Both the position numbers and the translations under genes were made by a program. The notes beneath the pieces are model-generated. The model saw nothing but the letters and a program-made list of their open reading frames with translations. It was not told the origin of the DNA and made no database searches. Positions 7,411 to 13,626 of a stretch of 15,412 nt of DNA are shown piece after piece. Each line of letters opens with the position of its first letter. Position 1 is the first letter of the stretch. Origin of the DNA: JBDRLH01 sp043813215 (GTDB taxonomy: Bacteria > Patescibacteriota > Minisyncoccia > Minisyncoccales > JAQTPW01); assembly GCA_043813215.1 (NCBI GenBank), contig JBDRLH010000022.1:1-15412 (forward strand). Direction: 5' to 3'.

Positions 7411-7986
7411 TTAAGCGCCGGCGGCAGTTCCTGATGTCGCTGCCACGCGTTTACCGACTTTTCTTATTATAACCTCTCCAAGATATTTGATCCCTTTGCC
7501 CTTGTAGGGTTCGGCGGGTTTCGCCTTTCTGATTTTGGCGGCAACTTGACCGACTAATTCTTTATCAATTCCTGAAACGGTAATCTGATTTTTTTCAACA
7601 GAAAATTTTATCCCCTGAGGAGCTTCAATCGAAAGCGTATTGATATAGCCCACCTTCAGTTCAAGATTTTGACCCGATACCTTAGCCGAATAACCCACTC
7701 CTTCAATCTCCAATTTTTTTTCATAACCATCCGTTACGCCCAATACCATATTGGCAATAAGAGCTCGCATCAACCCTTGCATGGCTTTTGTTTTCTTTGA
7801 CTCGATTTGAGGGAAAACAAAAAGTTTTCCTTCTCTTATTTCAACTTTGACCTCTTGGAGAACATTCAAAGACAGCTCTCCTTTTTGGCCTTTTATGATA
7901 ATTTTTTGCAAACCAGGCGAGGGATTCTCAATCTTGACTTCTACGCCTTGTTTAATTTGAATTGGTTTTTTGCCTATTCTGGACAT
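7411..7986 (-). CDS. rplF: 50S ribosomal protein L6 (uL6)
   Basis: L6 sits beside the sarcin-ricin loop and the factor-binding site. I choose the ATG at 7986, giving MSRIGKKPI, the near-universal L6 start. A TTG six codons upstream (8004) would only add MTINKI. The resulting 191-residue product has two L6 repeats, with GLMRALIANMVLGVTDGYEKKLEIEGVGY in the middle (split by no gap) and PAEPYKGKGIKYLGEVIIRK near the end. A short Ala/Gly-rich tail (AATSGTAAGA) follows. The stop is four bases from rplR. Confidence 0.96.
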   Translation of the reverse strand: MSRIGKKPIQIKQGVEVKIENPSPGLQKIIIKGQKGELSLNVLQEVKVEIREGKLFVFPQIESKKTKAMQGLMRALIANMVLGVTDGYEKKLEIEGVGYSAKVSGQNLELKVGYINTLSIEAPQGIKFSVEKNQITVSGIDKELVGQVAAKIRKAKPAEPYKGKGIKYLGEVIIRKVGKRVAATSGTAAGA

Positions 7987-8014
7987 AATTTTATTTATAG
8001 TCAATAAAATCGAA

Positions 8015-8401
8015 TTACCAAATTTCGCAAATTAATTCTCCGCCAACTTTTTGAAATTTGGCTTCTTTATTGGTTCTGAGACCTTTAGAAGTGGATATTA
8101 TTGCTATACCATAACCGTTTTTTATCGGCCGAATCCGACCGTAATTTATATAGATTCTCTGGCCGGGCCTTGAAACTCTTTTTAAACCAGAAATTGCCGG
8201 GACTTTATCTTTATATTTTAAGCTAATTTCAAGAGTTTTTTTATTTTTTTTGCCTTTTTTCTCAAATTTTTCCAAAAAACCTTCTTTTTCCATAATTTTT
8301 ACAATCTCTTGTTTAAAATCGGAAAATGGCACAACCACCGTCGGCTTTAAAACAGCTTGGGCGTTTCTTATTGCGGTTAACATTTCTGAAAGTTGATCCA
8401 T
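8015..8401 (-). CDS. rpsH: 30S ribosomal protein S8 (uS8)
   Basis: S8 binds 16S helix 21 and, in E. coli, represses the spc operon by binding mRNA near rplE. The 128-residue product begins MDQLSEMLTAIRNAQ and has the family ends SGLKRVSRPGQRIY, IRPIKNGYGIAIISTSKGL and VGGELICEIW. Length is normal. It is 21 bases from rpsN and 28 bases from the rplF start chosen here. Confidence 0.97.
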   Translation of the reverse strand: MDQLSEMLTAIRNAQAVLKPTVVVPFSDFKQEIVKIMEKEGFLEKFEKKGKKNKKTLEISLKYKDKVPAISGLKRVSRPGQRIYINYGRIRPIKNGYGIAIISTSKGLRTNKEAKFQKVGGELICEIW

Positions 8402-8422
8402 GTGTTTAAAAATTATGCTTAA

Positions 8423-8608
8423 TTACCAGGATGATTTTTTAACTCCCGGGATTAATCCTTGATTGGCCATTTCTCTGAAACAGATCCTGCACAACCTGAA
8501 TTTTCTCATATATCCTCTCTTTCTGCCGCACTTAAAACATCTCCTGACCAACCTTGAGCTGAATTTCGGTTTTCTTTTTGATTTTGCTATTTGTGATTTC
8601 TTTGCCAT
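8423..8608 (-). CDS. rpsN: 30S ribosomal protein S14 type Z (uS14)
   Basis: S14 is a small-subunit head protein. The 61-residue product is the short zinc-binding type, with C24/C27 (CFKC) and C40/C43 (CRIC) and the ending FREMANQGLIPGVKKSSW. It lacks the insertion that makes E. coli S14 about 100 residues long. The start MAKKSQIAKSKRKPKF is usual for this form. It lies between rplE and rpsH as in the standard spc order. Confidence 0.97.
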   Translation of the reverse strand: MAKKSQIAKSKRKPKFSSRLVRRCFKCGRKRGYMRKFRLCRICFREMANQGLIPGVKKSSW

Positions 8609-8619
8609 AGATATGTTAG

Positions 8620-9174
8620 TTATTTTATGGGCAAACCCATTAACTTTAAAAGGGCCGCGCCCTCTTCCTTGTTTCTGGCGCTTGTTACTATGGTTATTTC
8701 CAGTCCGAAAATATTTTTTGCCTTTTCCGGAGAAACCTCAGAAAAAACTATGTGCTCTTTTATCCCTATAGTTAAGTTCCCCCTTTTGTCAAAACCTTTT
8801 TGATCAATACCCCGAAAATCACGAGATCTGGGCAGGGTTATTTGGATTAGTCTTTCTAGAAAATCGTACATTCTTTTTTTTCTCAAAGTAACGGCCACGC
8901 CAATAGCCTGGCCCTCTCTTGTTTTAAAACTGGCGATTGATTTTTTGGCCATTTTTAGCATTGCTTTCTGACCGCAAATTAAGTTTAAATCATCCAAAAT
9001 GGCCTTCTGAATTTTTTTCTGTTCTTCTCCGCTTTTTCCGGCAACGCTCCGGCCAAAACCGGTGTTGACCACCACCTTCTTTATCTCGGGAACGGCCATA
9101 GAACTCTTGTAAGCGAAATTTTTGACCATAGCCGGGATTACCTCATCTTTGTATTTTTTTAATAAATATGACAT
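8620..9174 (-). CDS. rplE: 50S ribosomal protein L5 (uL5)
   Basis: L5 binds 5S rRNA and the P-site tRNA elbow in the central protuberance. The 184-residue product matches the family throughout: LKKYKDEVIPAM (5-16), VPEIKKVVVNTGFG (28-41), GQKAMLKMAKKSIASFKTRE, LRKKRMYDFLERLI, LPRSRDFRGI and GNLTIGIKEHIVF. Length is standard (about 179). It follows the structured 61-base gap after rplX and is 11 bases from rpsN. Confidence 0.97.
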   Translation of the reverse strand: MSYLLKKYKDEVIPAMVKNFAYKSSMAVPEIKKVVVNTGFGRSVAGKSGEEQKKIQKAILDDLNLICGQKAMLKMAKKSIASFKTREGQAIGVAVTLRKKRMYDFLERLIQITLPRSRDFRGIDQKGFDKRGNLTIGIKEHIVFSEVSPEKAKNIFGLEITIVTSARNKEEGAALLKLMGLPIK

Positions 9175-9235
9175 TTTTCAAATTTTATGAAATAAAATTC
9201 CAGGAGGCTCCAAGCAAGCTTGGAGGAATCATAAT
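9175..9235 (-). other. rplX-rplE intergenic palindrome and possible micro-ORF
   Basis: CTCCAAG-CTTG-CTTGGAG on the minus strand (9225-9208) is a perfect 7-bp stem with a CUUG loop. An outer ATTCC (9229-9225) can pair with GGAAT (9201-9197) across an extra CCTCCT-like bulge. This is the longest structured gap inside the operon. An ATG at 9232 opens a 15-codon frame ending at 9185 (MIPPSLLGASWNFIS), four bases after the L24 stop, but nothing supports its translation. The palindrome may be a dispersed repeat or an RNA processing site. Confidence 0.45.
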
Positions 9236-9541
9236 TCAAATTTCCTGGCCGCATTTTTTACAAATTCGGTATTTTTTCTTTTCATTTATTTTATAACCTA
9301 CCCTTACGGGGCTTGCGCATTTCTGGCAAATCAACTTTACGCAAGAAACATAAATCGGCGCCGGCTTTTCTACGATTTGGCCCTTTTGGCCCTCTTTTTT
9401 CGGTTTTTGGTGTTTCTTTTTTAAGTTTATTCCTTCAACTAAAATTTTATTTTCTTTTGGAAAAGAAATTAAGACTTTGCCGCGCTTGCCTCGGTATTTG
9501 CCAGACATTATTAAAACTGTGTCGTTTTCTTTGATCTTCAT
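9236..9541 (-). CDS. rplX: 50S ribosomal protein L24 (uL24), zinc-ribbon form
   Basis: L24 is an assembly-initiating 23S-binding protein near the tunnel exit. The 101-residue product has the KOW motif (VLIMSGKYRGKRGKVL, 9-24) and the family EGINLKKKHQKP. The C-terminal half carries two CxxC pairs, C72/C75 and C94/C97 (ICQKC and ICKKC), around VRVGYKI. This indicates the zinc-binding variant of L24 found in many bacteria and not in E. coli. Stop is TGA. A 61-base gap with a palindrome follows. Confidence 0.95.
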   Translation of the reverse strand: MKIKENDTVLIMSGKYRGKRGKVLISFPKENKILVEGINLKKKHQKPKKEGQKGQIVEKPAPIYVSCVKLICQKCASPVRVGYKINEKKKYRICKKCGQEI

Positions 9542-9549
9542 ATAATTAT

Positions 9550-9921
9550 TTAAATCAATTCTTCCGCCAAAACGGCGACGCTTTCAAACCCTTTTTCTCT
9601 GATCTCTTTTGCTACGGGGCCTAAAATTCTTCCGCCTTTTGGATTTTTTGTTTTGCCATCTAAAATAATACAGGCATTATCGTCAAATCTGATATAAGAA
9701 CCGTCTTGCCTTCTGTACGGTTTTTTCTGCCTGATAATTAAAGCTCTGGTTACTTCGTGTTTTTTCACTATCTTTCTGGGCTCGGCATCTTTAATCACGC
9801 CGACAATAACATCGCCAAGCTGGCCGTAATTCCTCTTGCTGCCCACCATAATATGAAAACACTGAAGGATCTTGGCCCCGGTGTTGTCGACAACGTTTAA
9901 TCTTGTTTTTAGTTGTATCAT
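9550..9921 (-). CDS. rplN: 50S ribosomal protein L14 (uL14)
   Basis: L14 forms part of the intersubunit bridge with 16S helix 44 and the docking site of the silencing factor RsfS. The 123-residue product is very typical: MIQLKTRLNVVDNTGAK (1-17), GDVIVGVIKDAEP (36-48), VKKHEVTRALIIRQKK, and DGSYIRFDDNACIIL (73-87). It shares four bases with the rpsQ stop and is followed by rplX after eight bases. Confidence 0.98.
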   Translation of the reverse strand: MIQLKTRLNVVDNTGAKILQCFHIMVGSKRNYGQLGDVIVGVIKDAEPRKIVKKHEVTRALIIRQKKPYRRQDGSYIRFDDNACIILDGKTKNPKGGRILGPVAKEIREKGFESVAVLAEELI

Positions 9922-10193
9922 ATATTTTCTAAGGGTTCTGAATCAATTAACTTGGTCCCTGCTATTTTTTTAATCACTCTCCATTTTTTATCTTTTGAAA
10001 TCGGCCGGCATTCTTCTATCAGAACGGTGTCTCCAATATTGTAATTCTGCTCATTTACATGGGCTTTATATTTTTTCTGCACCTTGTATCTTTTTTTGTA
10101 TTTTTTGCTTTCCTCTACCCTTCCAACGCTTACCACCACCGTTTTTTGCATTTTATTGGAAAAAATTATTCCTTTTTGCTGCCTTTTTGCCAT
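9918..10193 (-). CDS. rpsQ: 30S ribosomal protein S17 (uS17)
   Basis: S17 is a primary 16S-binding OB-fold protein. The 91-residue product shows NKMQKTVVVSVGRVEESKKY (13-32), the RYKVQKKYKAHVNEQN block (35-50), and GDTVLIEECRPISKDKKWRV (54-73), all standard for S17. Its TGA stop overlaps the rplN ATG (ATGA), which implies coupled translation. The leader before the ATG is A/T-only. Confidence 0.96.
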   Translation of the reverse strand: MAKRQQKGIIFSNKMQKTVVVSVGRVEESKKYKKRYKVQKKYKAHVNEQNYNIGDTVLIEECRPISKDKKWRVIKKIAGTKLIDSEPLENI

Positions 10194-10208
10194 ATATTTT
10201 TTAATAAA

Positions 10209-10394
10209 TTAAGGTTTTATCTTTAAAAATGTCATGATTCTGGCAATTTCTTTTTTTGTCTGACGGATCTCGCGGACATTCTTAATTTTACCGGCTTGCA
10301 AGTCAAATCTCATCTGCCTTAGCTTATCTCTGGCATCTTCCATTTTTTTCTTTAATTCTTCTTTTGATAATTGTTTTAATTCTTTGATCTCCAT
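10209..10394 (-). CDS. rpmC: 50S ribosomal protein L29 (uL29)
   Basis: L29 is a small helical protein beside L23 at the tunnel exit. The 61-residue product has the expected two-helix pattern: KELKQLSKEELKKKMEDARD followed by LRQMRFDLQAGKIKNVREIR and KKEIARIMTFL. The length is normal (about 63). It starts nine bases after the L16 stop with CCCC directly before the ATG, again with no Shine-Dalgarno, and is followed by rpsQ after 15 bases. Confidence 0.94.
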   Translation of the reverse strand: MEIKELKQLSKEELKKKMEDARDKLRQMRFDLQAGKIKNVREIRQTKKEIARIMTFLKIKP

Positions 10395-10403
10395 GGGGAT
10401 ATT

Positions 10404-10808
10404 CTATCTTTTAACAAATTTTGTTTTTACCGACAATTTATCCGCTGCTATCCGAAAAGCTTCTCTGGCTACCTCTTCTTTTATCCCTTCTAACTCGAAA
10501 ATCATCCTGCCTGGTCGTACTGGAAAAGCATAATAAGAAACTGCGCCCTTGCCGCTTCCCATGGGAACTTCCGGACCCTTGCTGGTTATGGGCTTATCGG
10601 GAAAAATTCTAACCCAGAACTTGCCGCCTTTTTTTAAATATCTAAGGATAGAACGCCTGGCAGCTTCTAATTGCCTGGCGGTAATACGGCTGGCGCCAAG
10701 ACTTTTTAAACCGAAAGTCCCGAAAACCAACGTCGTCGCCCTGGTATCAATACCCCTGGGACATCCTTTACTCCATTTTCTATGTTGTACTCTTTTTGGC
10801 TGCAACAT
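10404..10808 (-). CDS. rplP: 50S ribosomal protein L16 (uL16)
   Basis: L16 shapes the A site and the tRNA elbow contact on the large subunit. The 134-residue product matches the family end to end: MLQPKRVQHRKWSKG (1-15), ITARQLEAARRSI (42-54), WVRIFPDKPITSKGPE (65-80), MGSGKGAV (83-90), FELEGIKEEVAREAFRIAADKL. The usual Arg just before MG.GKG (hydroxylated Arg81 in E. coli) is Pro82 here (EVPMGSGKG). It lies between rpsC and rpmC with short gaps (18 and 9 bases). The ATG at 10808 gives the canonical N-terminus. Confidence 0.97.
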   Translation of the reverse strand: MLQPKRVQHRKWSKGCPRGIDTRATTLVFGTFGLKSLGASRITARQLEAARRSILRYLKKGGKFWVRIFPDKPITSKGPEVPMGSGKGAVSYYAFPVRPGRMIFELEGIKEEVAREAFRIAADKLSVKTKFVKR

Positions 10809-10826
10809 GTATCTTTGGATTAAAAT

Positions 10827-11474
10827 TTAAAACTTTTCGCCTTTATATATCCAAACCTTAATGCCGATATTCCCATAAGTGCAATGAGCGGTGGCCGTTC
10901 CGTAATCTATGTCGGCGCGGATAGTTTGACGAGGGAGCGGCCCTTTTTTCATCACTTCTTTTCTGGCAATTTCGGCGCCATTTAATCTACCGGCCAAGCC
11001 CATTCTTACCCCTTTTACTTCTTTGTTGGCCATTATTTTAGCCAAAGCCTGTTTTAAAACCTTCCTGAAAGGTGTTCTTTTTTCCAGTTGTTGGGCGATG
11101 AATTGCCCCACCAAAGCGGCCGAGACCCAGGGATTTCTGATTTCCTTTACTTCTAGTCTTAATTCTGAAGTCTTGCCGGCTATCTTTTTCAGTATTTTTT
11201 GAACTATCTCTTTCTTTATCTCCTCAATACCCGCTCCTCCGCGACCGAAAATCAAACCAGGGCGCGCACTAGAAATCATCACGTTTAACTTGCCCGGAGA
11301 ACGCTCTATTTCGATTTTTTCTATTCCGACTCTGGCCAGTTTATTATTCAAAAATTCCCTTATTCTGAAATCTTCTTCCAGATTATCAGAGAATCTTTTC
11401 CTGTCCAGCCATCTTGAATCCCAATCGGCGGTTTCTTTTATTCTAAAAACTTTTGGGTGAACTTTATGCGACAT
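10827..11474 (-). CDS. rpsC: 30S ribosomal protein S3 (uS3)
   Basis: S3 lines the mRNA entry channel and has helicase-like activity there. The 215-residue product has the N-terminal MSHKVHPKVFRI, a type II KH domain with the loop GRGG (77-80) in RPGLIFGRGGAGIEEIKKEI, and the C-terminal domain with GVRMGLAGRLNGAEIAR (155-171), GPLPRQTIRADIDY and GIKVWIYKGE. The length is close to E. coli S3 (233), with a shorter C-terminus. The usual KH lysine context (GKKG) is replaced by GRGG, still basic. The ATG follows the L22 stop by four bases without a Shine-Dalgarno. Confidence 0.97.
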   Translation of the reverse strand: MSHKVHPKVFRIKETADWDSRWLDRKRFSDNLEEDFRIREFLNNKLARVGIEKIEIERSPGKLNVMISSARPGLIFGRGGAGIEEIKKEIVQKILKKIAGKTSELRLEVKEIRNPWVSAALVGQFIAQQLEKRTPFRKVLKQALAKIMANKEVKGVRMGLAGRLNGAEIARKEVMKKGPLPRQTIRADIDYGTATAHCTYGNIGIKVWIYKGEKF

Positions 11475-11478
11475 ATTT

Positions 11479-12006
11479 TTAAAATGTTTGTCTTCTGAAA
11501 ATTTTTCTAGTCGGCTTTTGAGGCTGCGGTTTTAAAATTTCTTTTTCCTTGCTCTCCGTAGCCTTAGCAAAGGAAGGTGATTTTATTTTTTCTTTTGTCG
11601 GCTTCAAAATCTTATCGGTTTTCTCCGGAGAAGATTCCTTGGTTTTTTCTATTTCGTTTTTTTCTTGTTCCTTTTCAATTTCTTTGAGAATGATTGTTAT
11701 ATGAGAGGTTTTCTTTTGAATTTCATAAGCCGAACCTCTGGCTCTCGGCCTAGATCTTTTTAATATTGGACCGCCATCAACTATGATTTTTAAAATATAA
11801 AGATTGTTTTCCTGAATTTTAAAATTATTTTTTGCGTTACTTACGGCTTGGTTCAAAAGTTTCAATATCGTATCTGCTGACTTCTTAAAAGTAAAACCTA
11901 AAATAGTCCGAGCGTCTTTTACTCTTTTTCCTCTGACCAAATCGGCCGCTAATCTGACCTTTCTCGGAGCCGTCCTCGTATATTTTAATTTGGCGCGAAT
12001 CTGCAT
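11479..12006 (-). CDS. rplV: 50S ribosomal protein L22 (uL22), long C-terminal tail
   Basis: L22 binds all domains of 23S rRNA, and its beta-hairpin lines the exit tunnel. Residues 1-108 are the complete core: YTRTAPRKVRLAADLVRG (9-26), LNQAVSNAKNN (51-61), and the hairpin GGPILKRSRPRARGSAYEI (78-96). Residues 109-175 form a Lys/Glu/Pro-rich tail unlike standard L22 of about 110 residues. Within it SFAKATESKEK (145-155) is encoded by an imperfect palindrome at 11545-11575. The stop is four bases before rpsC. The tail is probably disordered; any role is unknown. Confidence 0.95.
   Translation of the reverse strand: MQIRAKLKYTRTAPRKVRLAADLVRGKRVKDARTILGFTFKKSADTILKLLNQAVSNAKNNFKIQENNLYILKIIVDGGPILKRSRPRARGSAYEIQKKTSHITIILKEIEKEQEKNEIEKTKESSPEKTDKILKPTKEKIKSPSFAKATESKEKEILKPQPQKPTRKIFRRQTF
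11545..11575 (-). repeat. Palindromic insert-like element inside rplV
   Basis: Minus-strand TTCCTT(T)GCT (11575-11566) is complementary to AGCAAGGAA (11553-11545): nine pairs with one bulged base around a 12-nt loop. It is GC-richer than the flanking Lys/Glu codons and encodes the core of SFAKATESKEK. From memory, similar FAKATE/FAKASAGK peptides recur in unrelated CPR proteins, which suggests a dispersed palindromic repeat. Only one copy is seen here, so the repeat status is inference. Confidence 0.5.
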
Positions 12007-12027
12007 ATTTTTTAAAAATTTCGGAGA

Positions 12028-12040
12028 CCCGCAAGGCGGG
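12028..12040 (-). other. Small GC hairpin between rpsS and rplV
   Basis: CCCGC-CTT-GCGGG on the minus strand is a 5-bp all-GC stem in an otherwise A/T-rich 41-base gap. It starts seven bases after the rpsS stop and lies 21 bases before the rplV start. No T tract follows directly, so it is not a convincing terminator. It could act in RNA processing or stability, or be a remnant of a repeat. Confidence 0.5.
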
Positions 12041-12047
12041 AATTATA

Positions 12048-12392
12048 CTATTTTGTCGGCTTTGTTTCGGTTTTTTTTACTTCACCAATTTTTACTGCTT
12101 CTTTTTCCACTTCTTTTGATTCCAGCTCTTTTTGCATTTTTCCTCCGTGTTTGCCGAATTTTGTCGTCGGCGAAAATTCGCCGAGTTTATGCCCCACCAT
12201 CTCTTCAGAAACTTTTACCGTGATGAAATTTTTTCCGTTATAAACTCCGAAGGAAAAACCGATCATTTCAGGCACGATAGTGCAGGATCTTTTCCAGGTT
12301 TTAATAATTTCTTTTGAATCAGGGCCCGACTTTTTAATTTTTTCTATAAGTCTCTGGTCTACGAATGGACCCTTTTTTAGCGATCTTGGCAT
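12048..12392 (-). CDS. rpsS: 30S ribosomal protein S19 (uS19), C-terminally extended
   Basis: S19 pairs with S13 in the small-subunit head near the A site. The 114-residue product begins MPRSLKKGPFVD and contains TWKRSCTIVPEMIG (about 32-45) and the signature EMVGHKLGEFSPT (64-76). Ordinary S19 proteins end near residue 92. Here a further 25 or so Lys/Glu-rich residues follow (ESKEVEKEAVKIGEVKKTET and on). The 37-base gap upstream is almost pure A/T and includes TATAAT-like words, but I find no matching -35 box. The gene is followed by a 41-base gap with a GC hairpin before rplV. Confidence 0.96.
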   Translation of the reverse strand: MPRSLKKGPFVDQRLIEKIKKSGPDSKEIIKTWKRSCTIVPEMIGFSFGVYNGKNFITVKVSEEMVGHKLGEFSPTTKFGKHGGKMQKELESKEVEKEAVKIGEVKKTETKPTK

Positions 12393-12429
12393 GATTTTTT
12401 AAATTATAAAATTATACTTTCTAAAATTT

Positions 12430-13221
12430 TTACTGGCCGTCTTTTCTTTTTCTTCTTTTTAAAATAAATTTGTCCGTCCAAAATCTTTTCCGGGTTCTCA
12501 CTCCGCGAGCCGGTTTTCCCCAAGGAGTTTTGGGATACGCCAAGCCGATTGACGTTTTTCCGTTGCCCCCTCCGTGAGGATGAGAAGCCGGGGTCATCGC
12601 TCCTCCGCGGACTTTCGGCCTTATCCCCATTTTTCTTGACCTGCCTGCCTTCCCTAAAATTTCAAAAGCGTGTTTCTCGTTGGAAACCACTCCTAAGGTC
12701 GCGAAACATTCTTGGGATACTTTTCTGCTTTCTCCTGAAGGCATTTCTAAATGAACGAATGGCGGCTCTTGAGCCATCACCTTTGCGGCTGCGCCCGCTC
12801 CCCTTATTAATTTACCTCCCTTGCCGGGTTCAATTTCAATATTAAAAACTTCTGTGCCTATGGGAATATGTTTTAGCTTGGTTCTGTTGCCTGATTTTAA
12901 TTCAACATCATCTGAACAAATTATTTCATCGCCGACTTTTATGCCTCTTGGTGCCAAAACGTATCGTTTCTCACCATCTCTGTATTCAACTAAAATAATA
13001 AATGAAGTCCTGTAAGGATCGTATTCTATGGCGACAACTTTCCCGGGAAGGTTAATTTTTTCCTGACCAAAATCAACTATCCTGTAAAATCTTTTTACTC
13101 CTCCGCCTTGATGCCTGACGGTAATTCTTCCTGAAGACGACGATCTGCCGGCATGCTCTTTTAGAACCAAAAGCAATTTTTTTTCCGGTTCTTTTTTTGT
13201 AAAAATTTTATTCAAAGACAT
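12430..13221 (-). CDS. rplB: 50S ribosomal protein L2 (uL2), N-terminally shortened
   Basis: L2 supports subunit association and the peptidyl transferase centre. The 263-residue product has GRITVRHQGGG (31-41), YRIVDF (46-51), DGEKRYVLAPRGIKVGD, EPGKGG (131-136) and the hallmark HPHGGG (214-219), ending in FILKRRKRKDG. Most L2 proteins have a further N-terminal segment with the KPTSPGRR-type rRNA-binding motif. Here the protein begins MSLNKIFTKKEPEKK, about 18-20 residues short. An in-frame stop codon lies a short way upstream, so no longer start exists without a sequencing error. The gap to rplW is 10 bases, A/T only, with no Shine-Dalgarno. Confidence 0.96.
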   Translation of the reverse strand: MSLNKIFTKKEPEKKLLLVLKEHAGRSSSSGRITVRHQGGGVKRFYRIVDFGQEKINLPGKVVAIEYDPYRTSFIILVEYRDGEKRYVLAPRGIKVGDEIICSDDVELKSGNRTKLKHIPIGTEVFNIEIEPGKGGKLIRGAGAAAKVMAQEPPFVHLEMPSGESRKVSQECFATLGVVSNEKHAFEILGKAGRSRKMGIRPKVRGGAMTPASHPHGGGNGKTSIGLAYPKTPWGKPARGVRTRKRFWTDKFILKRRKRKDGQ

Positions 13222-13231
13222 ATAATATATT

Positions 13232-13624
13232 TTACTTGGGCATTAATTCTATTTCCTGCCCCGATTTTATTGTGACAATCGCTTTTTTGAAACCGGATTT
13301 CCAGCCTTGGCTTTTGCCCAGCTTTCTTTTCTTCGGGTGTGTCTTTATGATATTAACTGACATAACGTTAACTCCATAAATATCTTCTACTGATTTTTTT
13401 ATTTGATTTTTATTGGTTTCCGGATAGACATTAAAAATATATTTATTCTTTACCGCCGAATCGGTGGCTTTTTCTGTGATATGCGCCTTTTTTAGAATAT
13501 TCCAAGCTAAACCTGCCTTTTTTTCTTTATCTCGCCGAAGCTCCGGAGAAGCAGAGGCGGACTTAGCGGGAGCAGATTCTTCTTTCTTAACCGGTTCTTT
13601 TGTTTTCTTTCCAAAAAGTGCCAT
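13232..13624 (-). CDS. rplW: 50S ribosomal protein L23 (uL23), N-terminally extended
   Basis: L23 sits at the tunnel exit and forms the docking site for trigger factor and SRP. Residues about 41-130 carry the family pattern: HITEKATDSA, KYIFNVYPETNKNQIKKSVE, and GWKSGFKKAIVTIKSG. The length of 130 residues exceeds the usual 95-100 because of a roughly 40-residue Lys/Glu/Ala/Ser N-terminal extension. That extension includes SASASPELRRDKEKK (residues 22-36), whose DNA is locally GC-rich and can form a small hairpin at 13530-13549. The ATG at 13624 directly follows the L4 stop. A shorter start inside the extension cannot be excluded, but no other in-frame ATG is better placed. Confidence 0.94.
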   Translation of the reverse strand: MALFGKKTKEPVKKEESAPAKSASASPELRRDKEKKAGLAWNILKKAHITEKATDSAVKNKYIFNVYPETNKNQIKKSVEDIYGVNVMSVNIIKTHPKKRKLGKSQGWKSGFKKAIVTIKSGQEIELMPK

Positions 13625-13626
13625 AG

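Noticed and set aside
7987..8004. TTG at 8004 as the rplF start
   Set aside because: L6 proteins almost always begin MSRIGKKPI, which starts at the ATG at 7986.
12041..12050. TATAAT after the rpsS stop as a promoter for rplV
   Set aside because: The sequence 17 bases upstream has no resemblance to TTGACA, and the GC hairpin follows immediately.
12393..12429. Possible internal promoter before rpsS (two TATAAT-like words)
   Set aside because: No -35-like hexamer at 16-18 bases upstream of either word; the gap is simply A/T-rich.
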